A stretch of 64,000 nucleotides of DNA from JABWBD01 sp040768665 (lineage in GTDB: Bacteria > Planctomycetota > Planctomycetia > Pirellulales > Thermoguttaceae). This document shows positions 34,154 to 43,619 of the stretch, one piece after another. A program made the position numbers and the translations under genes. Position 1 is the stretch's first letter. The number at the start of each line of letters is the position of its first letter. A model generated the notes under the pieces. It was not told the DNA's origin, did not search any database, and was given only the letters and a program-made list of their open reading frames with translations. The stretch lies in the NCBI GenBank assembly GCA_040768665.1, contig JAXGMN010000024.1, positions 1 through 64,000 of the forward strand, given 5' to 3'.

Positions 34154-35230
34154 ATGATGAACTACCGGCGCGGAGCTTTTGCTTTGATGGCGATTTTCGC
34201 CGCGGCGCCGCTTCCGGCGGCGTCGGGGCCTTTGGCGTTTTCCGTCGACGAGCCGACGCAGAGCTACACGATCACCGAGGATGGGCTGCCGGTGCTGACC
34301 TATCGATTCGGCGAGGTTCCGCTCCCAGAGGGGGGCGAGGCGCATCATTTCTCCAAGGGCAAAACGCCGTACAACGGCGCCTACTTCACCGACGGAAGCC
34401 GCTTCGGGGGCGAGCGGAGCGACTACATCCATCCGCTCTACGGCTTCCAAGGCGAACCGCTCACCGCCGACTATCCGAAAGATCATCTGCATCACCGAAG
34501 TCTCTGGTGGAGTTGGTGCGAGGTCCGCCGGAACGACAAGATCGGCGACCTTTGGGCCGTCTGCAAGATCCGTGCCTATCCGGTTGAAATCGCCAGGATG
34601 GAAGCCAATGCCGATGGCGCCGAACTTCAGGCGGTGAACGTGTGGCGGTACGACGACGAGCCCGACCCCGTGGTGAAGGAGATCGTCACAATCCGTGTCG
34701 CGAAAACCCAAGGCGCGCCGGGGGCCAAGAGCCGCGCGGTCGACGTTGACGTGAGGCTCGAGGCTTTGGTCGACGGCATGGCGATTACCGGGCGCCAGAA
34801 AGTCGATTACGGCGGCTACGGCGGCATGACGGTCCGGTTGAATCCGGATGTGAAGGAGTTCTCGCTCCGCGCGGTGCATCCGAACCCGGACAAGTGGCGG
34901 GGCGACGACCTGGCGATCGCCCAGCGGGTCGTCGATCCGGCAGCGCTGGGCGACGCTGCATGGATGGCCCTCTACGGCAAGTACCCGGCCGCCGGGATCG
35001 AGACGCCCGGCTTCACGACGCTCATGATGTTCGAGTCGAAGGCGACGCCGCTCTATCCGAACAACTTCCGCTATTACGGCTCGACCTGCACTTCGTTGGC
35101 CTTTCCCGCCAAGACGATTGTCCCGCTGGCCAAAGGTAAGCCGCTGGACTACAAAACCCGCTTTGTGATCTGCGAGGGAAAGACGACCCTCGAGCGCGAA
35201 AACACCCTGTGGCAGGCCTATCAGCGCTAG
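34154..35230 (+). CDS. Exported DUF6807 (PmoA-like) protein
   Basis: The 358-aa protein has a signal peptide (cleavage near AASGP, about residue 24) and beta-rich family motifs: GGERSDYIHPLYG, PKDHLHHRSLWWSW, MFESKATPLYPNNFRYYG. DUF6807 proteins occur next to carbohydrate-degrading genes and are annotated as methane oxygenase PmoA by weak similarity; that activity should not be assumed. The ATG at 34154 has a GGAGAAG ribosome site. It is followed 40 nt later by the heparinase II/III-like gene. Confidence 0.75.
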   Translation: MMNYRRGAFALMAIFAAAPLPAASGPLAFSVDEPTQSYTITEDGLPVLTYRFGEVPLPEGGEAHHFSKGKTPYNGAYFTDGSRFGGERSDYIHPLYGFQGEPLTADYPKDHLHHRSLWWSWCEVRRNDKIGDLWAVCKIRAYPVEIARMEANADGAELQAVNVWRYDDEPDPVVKEIVTIRVAKTQGAPGAKSRAVDVDVRLEALVDGMAITGRQKVDYGGYGGMTVRLNPDVKEFSLRAVHPNPDKWRGDDLAIAQRVVDPAALGDAAWMALYGKYPAAGIETPGFTTLMMFESKATPLYPNNFRYYGSTCTSLAFPAKTIVPLAKGKPLDYKTRFVICEGKTTLERENTLWQAYQR

Positions 35231-35270
35231 GGGCCGATTGGTGGCGCGGGAGCAAGGAGGAGATTGAGGC

Positions 35271-37673
35271 ATGATCACCAAGGCGTGGAAATTCCTGATC
35301 GCTATGGTCTTGGCCGGGACCTGCGTGGAGGCGCTGAAAGCCGACTCTCCCGCGCGTCCCTTCCTGCTGTTCACCGGCGGCGATCTGCCGGCCGTTCGAG
35401 CTCGCATCGAGCAACCGCCGTATGCCGCGGCCTGGCAGGCCCATCTCGCCAAGGCGCGAGGTTTTCTTCGCTCGGCCGAGGTCGTGGACCCCGATGTCCC
35501 TCGGGATTGGGGCCAAGAGGACCCGCGGCGGGCAAAGATGCTGATCGGGCACAGGATCGGACGCAACCTTAGTGAATGGATGGAGACCCTCGGAACCGCC
35601 TATCACGTTACGGGAGACAAAGCCTTCGCCGAGAAAGGTGCTACGTTGCTTAGGACCGCGGCACGCCGGTTCCCGGTCAGCCAGGAGTGGATGAAGCGAG
35701 GCTTCGCCGGCGGCCGCGGCGATTTCATGCGGGGGCTGGCGCTCGGCCACGATCTCTTCAACGACCATCTCGGACCGGAAGACCGCGCACTGTTCAGCGA
35801 GGTCGCGGAAGGCTACCTCGCAAACTTCCTGGCCGAGGCGCAGGAACCTAAGACGTGGTGGTATGGGGTCCATAATTACAACGGCGTTTGCGGCGGAGCG
35901 GCGGGCATGCTCGCGATGACTCTCCGAGCCGGCCATCCCGACATGTCCGACGAGCAGTTGGACCGTTGCATCGCGGTGTTGCGGCGATGGTTCGACAGCG
36001 CCTTCGACCAAGAGGGCGCGTATTGCGAGGGCGTCGGCTATGCGCAGTATGGGCTGTCCAATGCGCTGCTGTTTGCCCGCGCATTGCGACGCCGAGGCGG
36101 ACCGGATCTGTTCGACCATCCGCGCCTGCGGCGTGTTCCCCGGTTCTTTGCCATGTCGCTGCTGCCGGGCGAGACGGTCATGGACGCACGCAACGACTCG
36201 AACTACACTGAGCCCAACATCGAGTCGCTCCTGCTGGCCGAGGCGAACCAGGACGGTTTGGCCCGCTGGCTGTATGACCTGCGCGGCGGGCCGATGGCCC
36301 CATGGGACATGCTGTTCGATTCCGGCGCGCCGCCGACGGGGCCGCGCGAGACCGACTTGCCGTCAAGCCTGCATTTCGAGGGGCGCGGGCTGTGTATCTG
36401 GCGGACGGGATGGGACGTCAACGACATCATGTTTTCCATCGAGGCCGGCCCATTCTATCCGGTGACCCACAACCAGGGCGACAAAGGCCATTTCACGCTC
36501 TATGGCTACGGCTACCGCTGGGCCGTCGACGCCGGCTACGGAAACGACCGCAGCCGGCCCCTCAGCCGGGACCACACCCTGGCCCACAATTGCATTCTCA
36601 TCGACGGCCAGGGGCAGGCTCCCAGCGGCAGCGGCCTGGGGACCGACGGAAGTATTCTGCGATTCGTGGGCGAGGATTCGTGCGGCTATGCCTTGGCCGA
36701 TTGCACGCCCGCCTACAACGCCAACTCGCGGGGGCAACCCGGGCCGGGCGTCGAGCGGGCGCTGCGCCACGCGTTGTTTCCCCGGCCGGACCGCGGCGTG
36801 CCTCCCTATGCCGTCCTGTTGGACGACATCGGCACCGCCCAGCGGCCTCGCGAGTACACCTGGCAGATGCTCACCTGGCCCCAGATGCAGATCACCGAGC
36901 GCGACACGGGCTTTCTCATCGAGCCGCGCACGGTCCTCAGCCATGCGTACCTCTCCACGCCCGCCGATGCGGAGGGATCAGGGCGCTGCACCTGGACCTT
37001 CAAGGTCCCCGCGGCCGGCGCCTACCGTGTCTGGGCACGAGTTGCGGCGGGCAGCGCGGAACGCGGCAAAAGCGATTCGTTCTTCGTACATGTCGGCAAC
37101 CAGGCACGTGTCGAGTGGCACATGCCCAACAGCCGGACGTGGACCTGGGGCGCCGTAGCCCATGGCGTCAACGCCGAACCTCGCGTCTTCGAGCTCCGCG
37201 CCGGGCCGTGCGAAGTGACATTCGCGACGCGGGAACGCGAGGCCCAAGTAGACGTGGTGGCGCTGGTTCCCGTTGAGGCGGAACCTCCGGCCGACGACCG
37301 TCTTCCAGCCCTGCTTGGCCGAGCGTCGGAGGCCCGCGTCGAGGCCCCGATGGTACGGCACGACGCCCCGGCCGCCGCGCGCATGGTGGTCTGTCTCAAT
37401 GCCGCCGCACCGGCAGGTCTTTCCGTAGATCGCTATGAACCCGGCGACGGCCGCCGCCCCGCCTCCTTTCCGCGCATGCGCGCGCTTGTGAACCACGCGG
37501 CCCCGCGTTTCGCCGCTGTCCTGGCGCCTCTGCCGGCCGACGTTCGCGAACCGGATATAACCGTCAACCGGACAGCCGCCGCCACGACGATCGAAGTGAA
37601 CTGGGCCACGGCGCGAGATTCGATCCGCTGGCCCCACGAGGGGCAAGGGCAGGTCGTCTTCGAACGCCAATAA
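35271..37673 (+). CDS. Exported heparinase II/III-like polysaccharide lyase
   Basis: The 800-aa protein has a signal peptide (about 1-25), an alpha/alpha-toroid region (about 40-330, with GLALGHDLFND and WWYGVHNYNGVC), and a beta-sandwich heparinase II/III C-terminal region with HNQGDKGHFTLYGYGYRWAVD and SRDHTLAHNCI. The Tyr and His in these parts could be catalytic, as in PL15/PL17/PL21-type lyases acting on uronate polymers. The substrate is unknown. A further C-terminal beta domain (about 570-680) may bind carbohydrate. Its ribosome site AAGGAGG is strong. Confidence 0.78.
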   Translation: MITKAWKFLIAMVLAGTCVEALKADSPARPFLLFTGGDLPAVRARIEQPPYAAAWQAHLAKARGFLRSAEVVDPDVPRDWGQEDPRRAKMLIGHRIGRNLSEWMETLGTAYHVTGDKAFAEKGATLLRTAARRFPVSQEWMKRGFAGGRGDFMRGLALGHDLFNDHLGPEDRALFSEVAEGYLANFLAEAQEPKTWWYGVHNYNGVCGGAAGMLAMTLRAGHPDMSDEQLDRCIAVLRRWFDSAFDQEGAYCEGVGYAQYGLSNALLFARALRRRGGPDLFDHPRLRRVPRFFAMSLLPGETVMDARNDSNYTEPNIESLLLAEANQDGLARWLYDLRGGPMAPWDMLFDSGAPPTGPRETDLPSSLHFEGRGLCIWRTGWDVNDIMFSIEAGPFYPVTHNQGDKGHFTLYGYGYRWAVDAGYGNDRSRPLSRDHTLAHNCILIDGQGQAPSGSGLGTDGSILRFVGEDSCGYALADCTPAYNANSRGQPGPGVERALRHALFPRPDRGVPPYAVLLDDIGTAQRPREYTWQMLTWPQMQITERDTGFLIEPRTVLSHAYLSTPADAEGSGRCTWTFKVPAAGAYRVWARVAAGSAERGKSDSFFVHVGNQARVEWHMPNSRTWTWGAVAHGVNAEPRVFELRAGPCEVTFATREREAQVDVVALVPVEAEPPADDRLPALLGRASEARVEAPMVRHDAPAAARMVVCLNAAAPAGLSVDRYEPGDGRRPASFPRMRALVNHAAPRFAAVLAPLPADVREPDITVNRTAAATTIEVNWATARDSIRWPHEGQGQVVFERQ

Positions 37674-37708
37674 AAGACCTCCTATCCCAGTCGCAGGAGG
37701 GTCTGCTC

Positions 37709-39100
37709 ATGAAGCAGTCGGAAATGTTGCACCGGATGTGCCACGAGGTTCTCAGCGATGCCGACGTCAAGGCCGTCTGCAAGGCCCGCCAACTGCCGCG
37801 CCAAGCCACTTCATCGCGCAGCCTGTTGGAGAGCCTCTTCCTTACCGAAACCGGCATTGCCGCCGCGATGGCGACACTCGATCGCACCGAGGTGGCTCTT
37901 CTGCACCAGTTGAGCGCGCTGAGCAAGCCGGTCGACGTTTCGTTCTTCACGCCCATCGCCCCGCCCAAGCGAGAAAACTGGTCGTACGGCACCTTCACCC
38001 AGCGTTTCCAAAGCGTCTTCGCCAAGGCCAGAGAACGGCTGGTCCGCAGAGGCGTCCTCCTTCTCGCGTTTGCCCCCGAGACGTTCTCGAAGAAAACCAC
38101 CATGGAGCGATGGCGGTTTCTGCTGCCCACCCAGTTTGCTCACCACCTGCCGCCCTTGATCGACCGCGTGAGACGCTTCGATGGCAGCGGCGACTGGCAA
38201 AGCGGCGTCGCTCGCGCCAAGCTGAAGAGCGTCGTCGATCCGCGTGCGCCTGCGACCACCGGCGGCTACAAGCTGGAAATCGTCGACCGCGAACTTCGCC
38301 TCAGCGGAGAGCCGTTCCGCGCCGCCCGACTGCTCGAGTGGCAAACCAGCGGCTGGCATGCCGAGACGGGTTCCCCCAAGCGACGAACGGCCGAGGAGTC
38401 CTACGCGCTTTCGCCCGCCGACGCGGCGGCTTATATCCTTGGTCGGCTCGAACCGGGTGTTTGGTGCGATCCCGACGCGCTCCGCGAACCTCTCGAGGTC
38501 TTCTGCTCGGGAGAGATCGATAGCCATGCGGTATGCGAGAGCGGATGGCGGTGGGGCCGCCTGGCACGGCAGGAATCCGAAGGCAAATCGTACTACCGGC
38601 TTGTCCCACCTCCGGTGGACGCAGACGTTCGACCGGATGAATACCTGAATGTCTTGCCCGACGGCAGTGTTGTGGTGAACTTGAACACCGTCGGGTTCGA
38701 GTCCCTCGAAGCGCTGGTGACGATCTCCGACCAGCGGCCCGCGCCGGCCGGCAGACCCTCGCTGTTGATCGCGCCGAATCTGGTCAAGCTCGGCAGGGCG
38801 GCCGACGCCGTTGCATCGCTTTCGCCGGCCGAATGGCTCCGCAAAAACTCCCCGGAGTTTCACGAGGCGTTCCAGACGGTCCAGCGCCGCCGGGGCAAAA
38901 CGATTCTCCACGAAAAGCTGTCCGTCGCCCGCGTCGGCGACTTGAGCCTGAGGGTTGCTCTCGAGAAGGCCCTGGGCGACCGCGTCGTTTCCCTGGGCGA
39001 CGAATTCATCGCCTTTCCCCTCCAGGCGACCGCGGAAGTCAGGCGGATCGTGGCAAAGTCGGGACATGTCATCAAGGAGGCCGCACACCGTGACTCTTGA
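37709..39100 (+). CDS. Helicase-associated-domain-like protein, first of a pair
   Basis: The 463-aa soluble protein starts with helical segments and has a C-terminal alpha/beta region, DEYLNVLPDGSVVVNLNTVG to GRPSLLIAPNLVKLGRA, that resembles helicase-associated (XPB/Ssl2 C-terminal-like) domains. I infer this from pattern only. A GGAGGG ribosome site precedes the ATG. It overlaps the next gene by 11 nt, so the two products probably act together, perhaps with a helicase encoded elsewhere. Confidence 0.55.
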   Translation: MKQSEMLHRMCHEVLSDADVKAVCKARQLPRQATSSRSLLESLFLTETGIAAAMATLDRTEVALLHQLSALSKPVDVSFFTPIAPPKRENWSYGTFTQRFQSVFAKARERLVRRGVLLLAFAPETFSKKTTMERWRFLLPTQFAHHLPPLIDRVRRFDGSGDWQSGVARAKLKSVVDPRAPATTGGYKLEIVDRELRLSGEPFRAARLLEWQTSGWHAETGSPKRRTAEESYALSPADAAAYILGRLEPGVWCDPDALREPLEVFCSGEIDSHAVCESGWRWGRLARQESEGKSYYRLVPPPVDADVRPDEYLNVLPDGSVVVNLNTVGFESLEALVTISDQRPAPAGRPSLLIAPNLVKLGRAADAVASLSPAEWLRKNSPEFHEAFQTVQRRRGKTILHEKLSVARVGDLSLRVALEKALGDRVVSLGDEFIAFPLQATAEVRRIVAKSGHVIKEAAHRDS

Positions 39101-40778
39101 CACAATCGACGTCGCCGGCTTGGACATTCCGACCCGCCTGCCGGACCTGCGGCGCGACCTTCACGTCTTCGTCGACTACGTCGCCCATCGCGAAGTCAAA
39201 CGCGCCCACCGCGACAACAGCCTGAGCAAAGCCGATGCCCGCCGCCTGGCGAAGCTGATGTCGGAACCGGACGCGACGGACGATGTGGAAGGCTACGGCT
39301 GGTCGAACTGGCTGGTCTTTGTCGACCATCTCGCCCTCGAACTCGGTTTCGTCCGCTACGATACCACGGGCGAGTACGCCGGCTACACGAGCCAGTCTCC
39401 CTCATTCCCGGATAACTACATCGAGGTGCTCGCGCAGCCGTACGAGAAGTACCGTGCACTGGCCCCCGCGAAACAAGAGACGTTTCTCCTGGAAAAGCTG
39501 CTCAAACGGACCCAGGGCGGGGGAAGCGAGTTCTTCAGCACGAGCGTGCTGGGCCGGCTCGAAAGCTTCACGTCGTGGGGCTCGGCGCTCGGCGTCGTGC
39601 CCACGATCGATTTCACGGCCGTCCGCCGCTTTCTGCTCCAGCGGCTGGCCGAATGCCCGGTCGGCCAATGGCTGAGCACGGCCTCGCTGATTGCGGATCT
39701 CAAGAAGAACCACCGCTACTTCCTCATCCCCGCGAAACCCACCTTCGCGAAAAAGAGCGAGTCGGAGAGGGGTCGCTATGGCAATTTCCATGAAGGCAAG
39801 GAGTGGTGGGGCCACGAAATCAATATCCACGACGATGATCCCGATGCATTCGAACGCGTCGAGGGGCGGTACGTCGAGCGGTTCCTCGAGGGCATTCCGC
39901 TGCTGTTGCGCTATGTCGACGTGGCTTACCTGCCCGACTGTCCCAAGCCGGTCTACCCGTCCTTGGGTTGCCTCAAAGCCTTTCGCACCAGCGAACTGCT
40001 CGGCCATGCCCTGCGCGGGCAGATCCCGGTGCCGCGCATCACGGTCACCCCCAACTTCGACGTCTATGTCGAGTCCGAGGTGTATCCCGCGGCGGTTCTC
40101 TCGCAGCTCCACCCATTGTGCGAAACCGTCTCGGAAGACAAGGCGATCGTCTTGAAGCTTCAGAAGCAAAGCGTGGCAGCCGCCTGCGCCGCGCGGGCCG
40201 ACCTCGACCCGGCCGCCGTGCTGCGGAAGCTCACGGGCGGGGAACTGCCCGCCAACGTGGCCCGCGAGCTGTCCGCCTGGTCCGAACACGGCGAGAAATT
40301 CGTGCTCTACAACGATTGTGCGGTCCTGGAGTCCGACCAGGATGTTCCGGCGGCCGATCCCTTTACCGTCGAGCGCCTCGGCTCGGCTGTCCGCATCGTC
40401 CACTCCCCCGAGAAGCTGTTCGCGGAACTGGAGCGGCGGGAACTCATGCCGCTGCGAATCCGACATGCCGCCGAAAGCTTTTCGCCGCTGCCCAAGTCCG
40501 CGAACACTCGCTTTCCCAAAGCCGCTGACCAGCGGAAGGCACGGCCTGCCCGTAAGACCAGCGTCGTCCTGACCCGCGTCACCCGGGTGCAACTGGTCTG
40601 TCCCGATCCCGAGTTCCTCGACAAGTTCCACCGCATCCTTGCGGAGAACAAGTGTCCGGTCGAACTCGATCGTCAAAACCTCACGCTGAGCTACCTCAAG
40701 CAGTACGAATCCGGCGTATCCGACGCGATCCGGCAGTTGAAGGCAGAGTACCAGGTCGAAATCAAAGATACCGCCTGA
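39090..40778 (+). CDS. Helicase-associated-domain protein, second of a pair
   Basis: The 562-aa protein has the segment PRITVTPNFDVYVESEVYPA followed by an ILKLQKQSVAAA-type helix, a KLTGGELPANVARELSAW stretch and NDCAVLESD, closely resembling the helicase_C_3 domain found in proteins encoded next to XPB-type helicases (as in mycobacteria). I chose the GTG at 39090 because AAGGAGG lies 7 nt upstream; the frame is open to 38955 but that part overlaps the first gene. No ATPase motifs are present. Confidence 0.65.
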   Translation: MTLDTIDVAGLDIPTRLPDLRRDLHVFVDYVAHREVKRAHRDNSLSKADARRLAKLMSEPDATDDVEGYGWSNWLVFVDHLALELGFVRYDTTGEYAGYTSQSPSFPDNYIEVLAQPYEKYRALAPAKQETFLLEKLLKRTQGGGSEFFSTSVLGRLESFTSWGSALGVVPTIDFTAVRRFLLQRLAECPVGQWLSTASLIADLKKNHRYFLIPAKPTFAKKSESERGRYGNFHEGKEWWGHEINIHDDDPDAFERVEGRYVERFLEGIPLLLRYVDVAYLPDCPKPVYPSLGCLKAFRTSELLGHALRGQIPVPRITVTPNFDVYVESEVYPAAVLSQLHPLCETVSEDKAIVLKLQKQSVAAACAARADLDPAAVLRKLTGGELPANVARELSAWSEHGEKFVLYNDCAVLESDQDVPAADPFTVERLGSAVRIVHSPEKLFAELERRELMPLRIRHAAESFSPLPKSANTRFPKAADQRKARPARKTSVVLTRVTRVQLVCPDPEFLDKFHRILAENKCPVELDRQNLTLSYLKQYESGVSDAIRQLKAEYQVEIKDTA

Positions 40779-40844
40779 CCCATCCAGGGCCGAGGCGCCT
40801 CCACCGCTCCCGCCTCCTGCCCTTCTGGTTTCCTCGCAATTTTT

Positions 40845-41012
40845 GGCCAAAGGCCATCGCCATCGTACCCTTGGGTCCCTTATCTGGTTTCTCCTGCAGA
40901 CTGCTCGTGAAAAGGAGTGCGTTTTCTTTTTGGCCGAAGGCCTCTTCTCACCGTAGCCTGGGGAAACTCCCCAGGTGGGTTGAGTCGAAAGCGTTGTTTG
41001 GCCAACGGCCAT
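40845..41012. repeat. Cluster of GGCC-NNN-GGCC hairpins
   Basis: Three copies of TTTGGCC-NNN-GGCC occur at about 40843, 40930 and 40998, with loops AAA, GAA and AAC. Between the second and third is CCTGGGGAAACTCCCCAGG (40957-40975), another stable hairpin. This spacing suggests one composite repeat unit rather than chance. Confidence 0.6.
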
Positions 41013-41104
41013 ATTCACTGCTGCCTATCACGTCGGCACATATCCAGCCAACACCCCCTAGCCCGAACACCGCAGCCTTGCACCCGCCCGGCCCTTCTGC
41101 TCCG

Positions 41105-41181
41105 TACTCGGTACTCTGTATTCTGTACTCGGCCCTCGGTACTCGGTACTCCGCACTCGGTACTCGGTACTCGGTACCCGC
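41105..41181. repeat. Heptamer tandem repeat, consensus TACTCGG (11 units)
   Basis: Eleven consecutive 7-nt units; five match TACTCGG exactly and the others differ by one to three bases. The array lies in the intergenic region before the first sulfatase gene of the block. Confidence 0.9.
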
Positions 41182-41393
41182 GGCGGCCACTTCGCCGGAC
41201 GCGGCTGCCACAGGCTCCCGCCCCCACAAACTCACCCGGAATTCTTTGCCAAGCAATCCTCCTCCGTGGTCTCTGCTGACTCCTGTGCCAATCCCCTCCT
41301 CATGAGCCCGCCCCCGCTGCTTCCCAAAGCACTGCCGGAAGGCTTTTTTCATGCCACCTACAACCCCACAACGCAACTTCCCAAACCTCTGAT

Positions 41394-41442
41394 CCTCAAC
41401 CCTCAACCCTCAAGCCTCAACCCTCAACCCTCAACCCTCAAA
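41394..41442. repeat. Heptamer tandem repeat, consensus CCTCAAC (7 units)
   Basis: Seven consecutive units of 7 nt; five are exactly CCTCAAC and two differ at the last base. It sits about 210 nt after the TACTCGG array. Confidence 0.9.
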
Positions 41443-41742
41443 CCCCCAATTCTTAGACACCCGACCATCGGCTGGTGCGAACTTGTGCACACGCGCCTGA
41501 TCACAAGGTCAACCCCGCCAAGCCTTTCCGGCCGATGGCGTCACCCGAGTCAGATCGCAGAAAAGCCGCCATGTCCAAAAAGTCCACCAACGATCCCACG
41601 ACTCCTCGTAGGTCCCGCTGCTTCCTGGAGCGAGCCGTATCCCGCCCGAATCGTTGAACCCCGTCTCACGGGCCTGTATGCTAAAGCTCCTGCAAAAAAC
41701 CAAGGCGCGAACCCCTAAACTCACACCACATTGCAGCACAAC

Positions 41743-43581
41743 ATGAAACGCCTGAAGCGATTCTCGACCCTCGCGGCAATCCTCTGCAGCGTCTGGACTG
41801 CCTCGTCGTCAGCCGAGTCGACAAACACTCCATCTCGGCCTAATGTCCTCGTTTTCCTGGCCGACGATGCCGGCTGGGGCGACTACCCGCACTCCGGCAA
41901 TGTCGCCGCGCGCATGCCGAATATCGATTCGCTCGCCAAAGGCGGCGTCTCGCTCGACCGCTTCTTCGTCTGCCCCGTCTGCTCGCCGACGCGGGCCGAG
42001 TTCCTCACCGGGCGCTACCATCCCCGCGGCGGCGTCTATGGCACGTCCACCGGTCAGGAGCGGCTCGACCTGGATGAGAACACGGTCGCCGAAGCCTTCC
42101 AGGCGGCCGGTTATGCCACCGGCTGCTTCGGCAAATGGCATAACGGCAGCCAATGGCCCTACCACCCGACCGCCCGTGGCTTCGACGAATATTTCGGCCA
42201 CACCGCCGGCCATTGGGGTGAGTATTTCGACCCGCCGTTGGAGGACAGCCGTGGCCGTATCGTTCGCACCAAAGGCTACATCGTCGACGTCTGCACCGAC
42301 CGCGCGCTGGAGTTCATCGAAAACAACAAGCGGCGACCGTTCTTCTGCTACGTGCCGTTCACCACGCCCCACTCGCCCTGGGCCGCGCCCGACGAGTATT
42401 GGCAGCGGTACAAAGACAAGCCCATCACGCAGCCCGCCACCCTGCCCCAGCAGGAAGAAGTCGACCAGACCCGCTGTGCGCTGGCCATGCTGGCAAACCA
42501 GGATTGGAACGTCGGTCGCGTGCTCTTGAGGCTCCGAAAACTCGGGCTGGCGGAAAACACCATTGTCCTCTACTTCTCCGACAACGGACCCAACAGTTGG
42601 CGGTTTAACGGCGGTATGAAAGGCCGCAAGGGCAGCACCGACGAGGGCGGCATCCGCTCGGTTTGCTACATCCGCTGGCCTGCCAAACTGCCCGCCGGCC
42701 GCACGGTCACCCAGATCAGCGGCGCCGTCGATCTGCTGCCGACGCTTACCGCCCTGGCCGGCATCGCTCGCGTCGGCGACAAGCCGCTCGATGGCCGCGA
42801 CCTCTCGCCGCTCCTTCTAAACCGGAACGTCGACTGGCCCGACCGCATGATCTTCAGCACCTGGAACCGCAAGGTCAGCGTCCGCACGCAAAACCACCGC
42901 CTCGACGACCGTGGGCGGCTCTTCAACATGGTCGCCGACCCCGGCCAGACAACGCCGATCGACGAAAAAGAACCCGAACTGGCGGCAAAGCTCGCCCAAG
43001 CGGCGAAAGCATGGCATCAGGAGATGTATCCGGAGGACGCCGAGGCCACCGAAAAGCCTCAAGGCAAGGCCAAACGCCGGGCCGACGGCGGCGCCGTCGA
43101 CACCCGCCCGATTCCCGTCGGCTATCGCGAATTCCCCATCACCATGCTCCCGGCCCGCGATGGCGAACCTCGCGGCGGGGTCCAGCGCAGCGCTCGCGCG
43201 CCCAACTCCTCCTATTTCGTCAACTGGACCAGCAAGGAAGACAGCATGGTCTGGTTCGTCGACGTCCATACGACTGGCCGCTACAAGGTAACCGTCGACT
43301 ACACGTGTCCCATTCCCGACGCCGGCTCGACGGTCGAACTCTCTTTTGGCGGCCGCCGCCTCACCGGCAAGGTCGCTTCCGGTTGGGATCCGCCCCTCTA
43401 CACCAACCAGGACACGCTCCCCCGCCCGCCCGGAGAAAGCCAAATGAAGGAATTTCGGACGCTCACCCTGGGTGAAATAAACCTCAAAGCCGGCCAGGGC
43501 TCACTCACCCTCCGCGCCCTGGAAATCCCCGGCAAATCAGTCATGGACGTCCGCCGAGTAACATTGACGCTAATGGAGTAG
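41743..43581 (+). CDS. Exported S1-type sulfatase with C-terminal beta domain
   Basis: The 612-aa protein has a signal peptide (about 1-24), FLADDAGWGD, maturation motif CSPTRAEFLTG, GKWH, TTPHSPW and FSDNGPN, with KGRKGSTDEGG near the active site. Residues about 470-612 form an additional beta-sandwich-like domain (YFVNWTSKEDSMVWFVDVHT onward) that looks carbohydrate-binding. I chose the ATG at 41743; a TTG at 41731 is possible. It is the first gene of the 12-gene array. The sulfated substrate is unknown. Confidence 0.87.
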   Translation: MKRLKRFSTLAAILCSVWTASSSAESTNTPSRPNVLVFLADDAGWGDYPHSGNVAARMPNIDSLAKGGVSLDRFFVCPVCSPTRAEFLTGRYHPRGGVYGTSTGQERLDLDENTVAEAFQAAGYATGCFGKWHNGSQWPYHPTARGFDEYFGHTAGHWGEYFDPPLEDSRGRIVRTKGYIVDVCTDRALEFIENNKRRPFFCYVPFTTPHSPWAAPDEYWQRYKDKPITQPATLPQQEEVDQTRCALAMLANQDWNVGRVLLRLRKLGLAENTIVLYFSDNGPNSWRFNGGMKGRKGSTDEGGIRSVCYIRWPAKLPAGRTVTQISGAVDLLPTLTALAGIARVGDKPLDGRDLSPLLLNRNVDWPDRMIFSTWNRKVSVRTQNHRLDDRGRLFNMVADPGQTTPIDEKEPELAAKLAQAAKAWHQEMYPEDAEATEKPQGKAKRRADGGAVDTRPIPVGYREFPITMLPARDGEPRGGVQRSARAPNSSYFVNWTSKEDSMVWFVDVHTTGRYKVTVDYTCPIPDAGSTVELSFGGRRLTGKVASGWDPPLYTNQDTLPRPPGESQMKEFRTLTLGEINLKAGQGSLTLRALEIPGKSVMDVRRVTLTLME

Positions 43582-43619
43582 AAGAAAAATCCCTGGAACG
43601 ACAACAAAGGTCAGCTACT

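Larger units (their letters stand above)
40779..41742. other. Repeat-rich intergenic region
   Basis: 964 nt without a supported gene, upstream of the sulfatase array. It contains a cluster of GGCC hairpins (40845-41012) and two heptamer arrays (41105-41181 and 41394-41442). Open frames here are low-complexity and proline- or serine-rich shadows. Confidence 0.65.

Noticed and set aside
40652..41305. Plus-strand frame after the helicase-associated pair
   Set aside because: It reads through hairpins and the TACTCGG heptamer array; the product is low-complexity Ser/Pro.
41105..41442. Heptamer arrays considered as a CRISPR array
   Set aside because: Units are contiguous 7-mers without spacers, and no cas gene is in the window.
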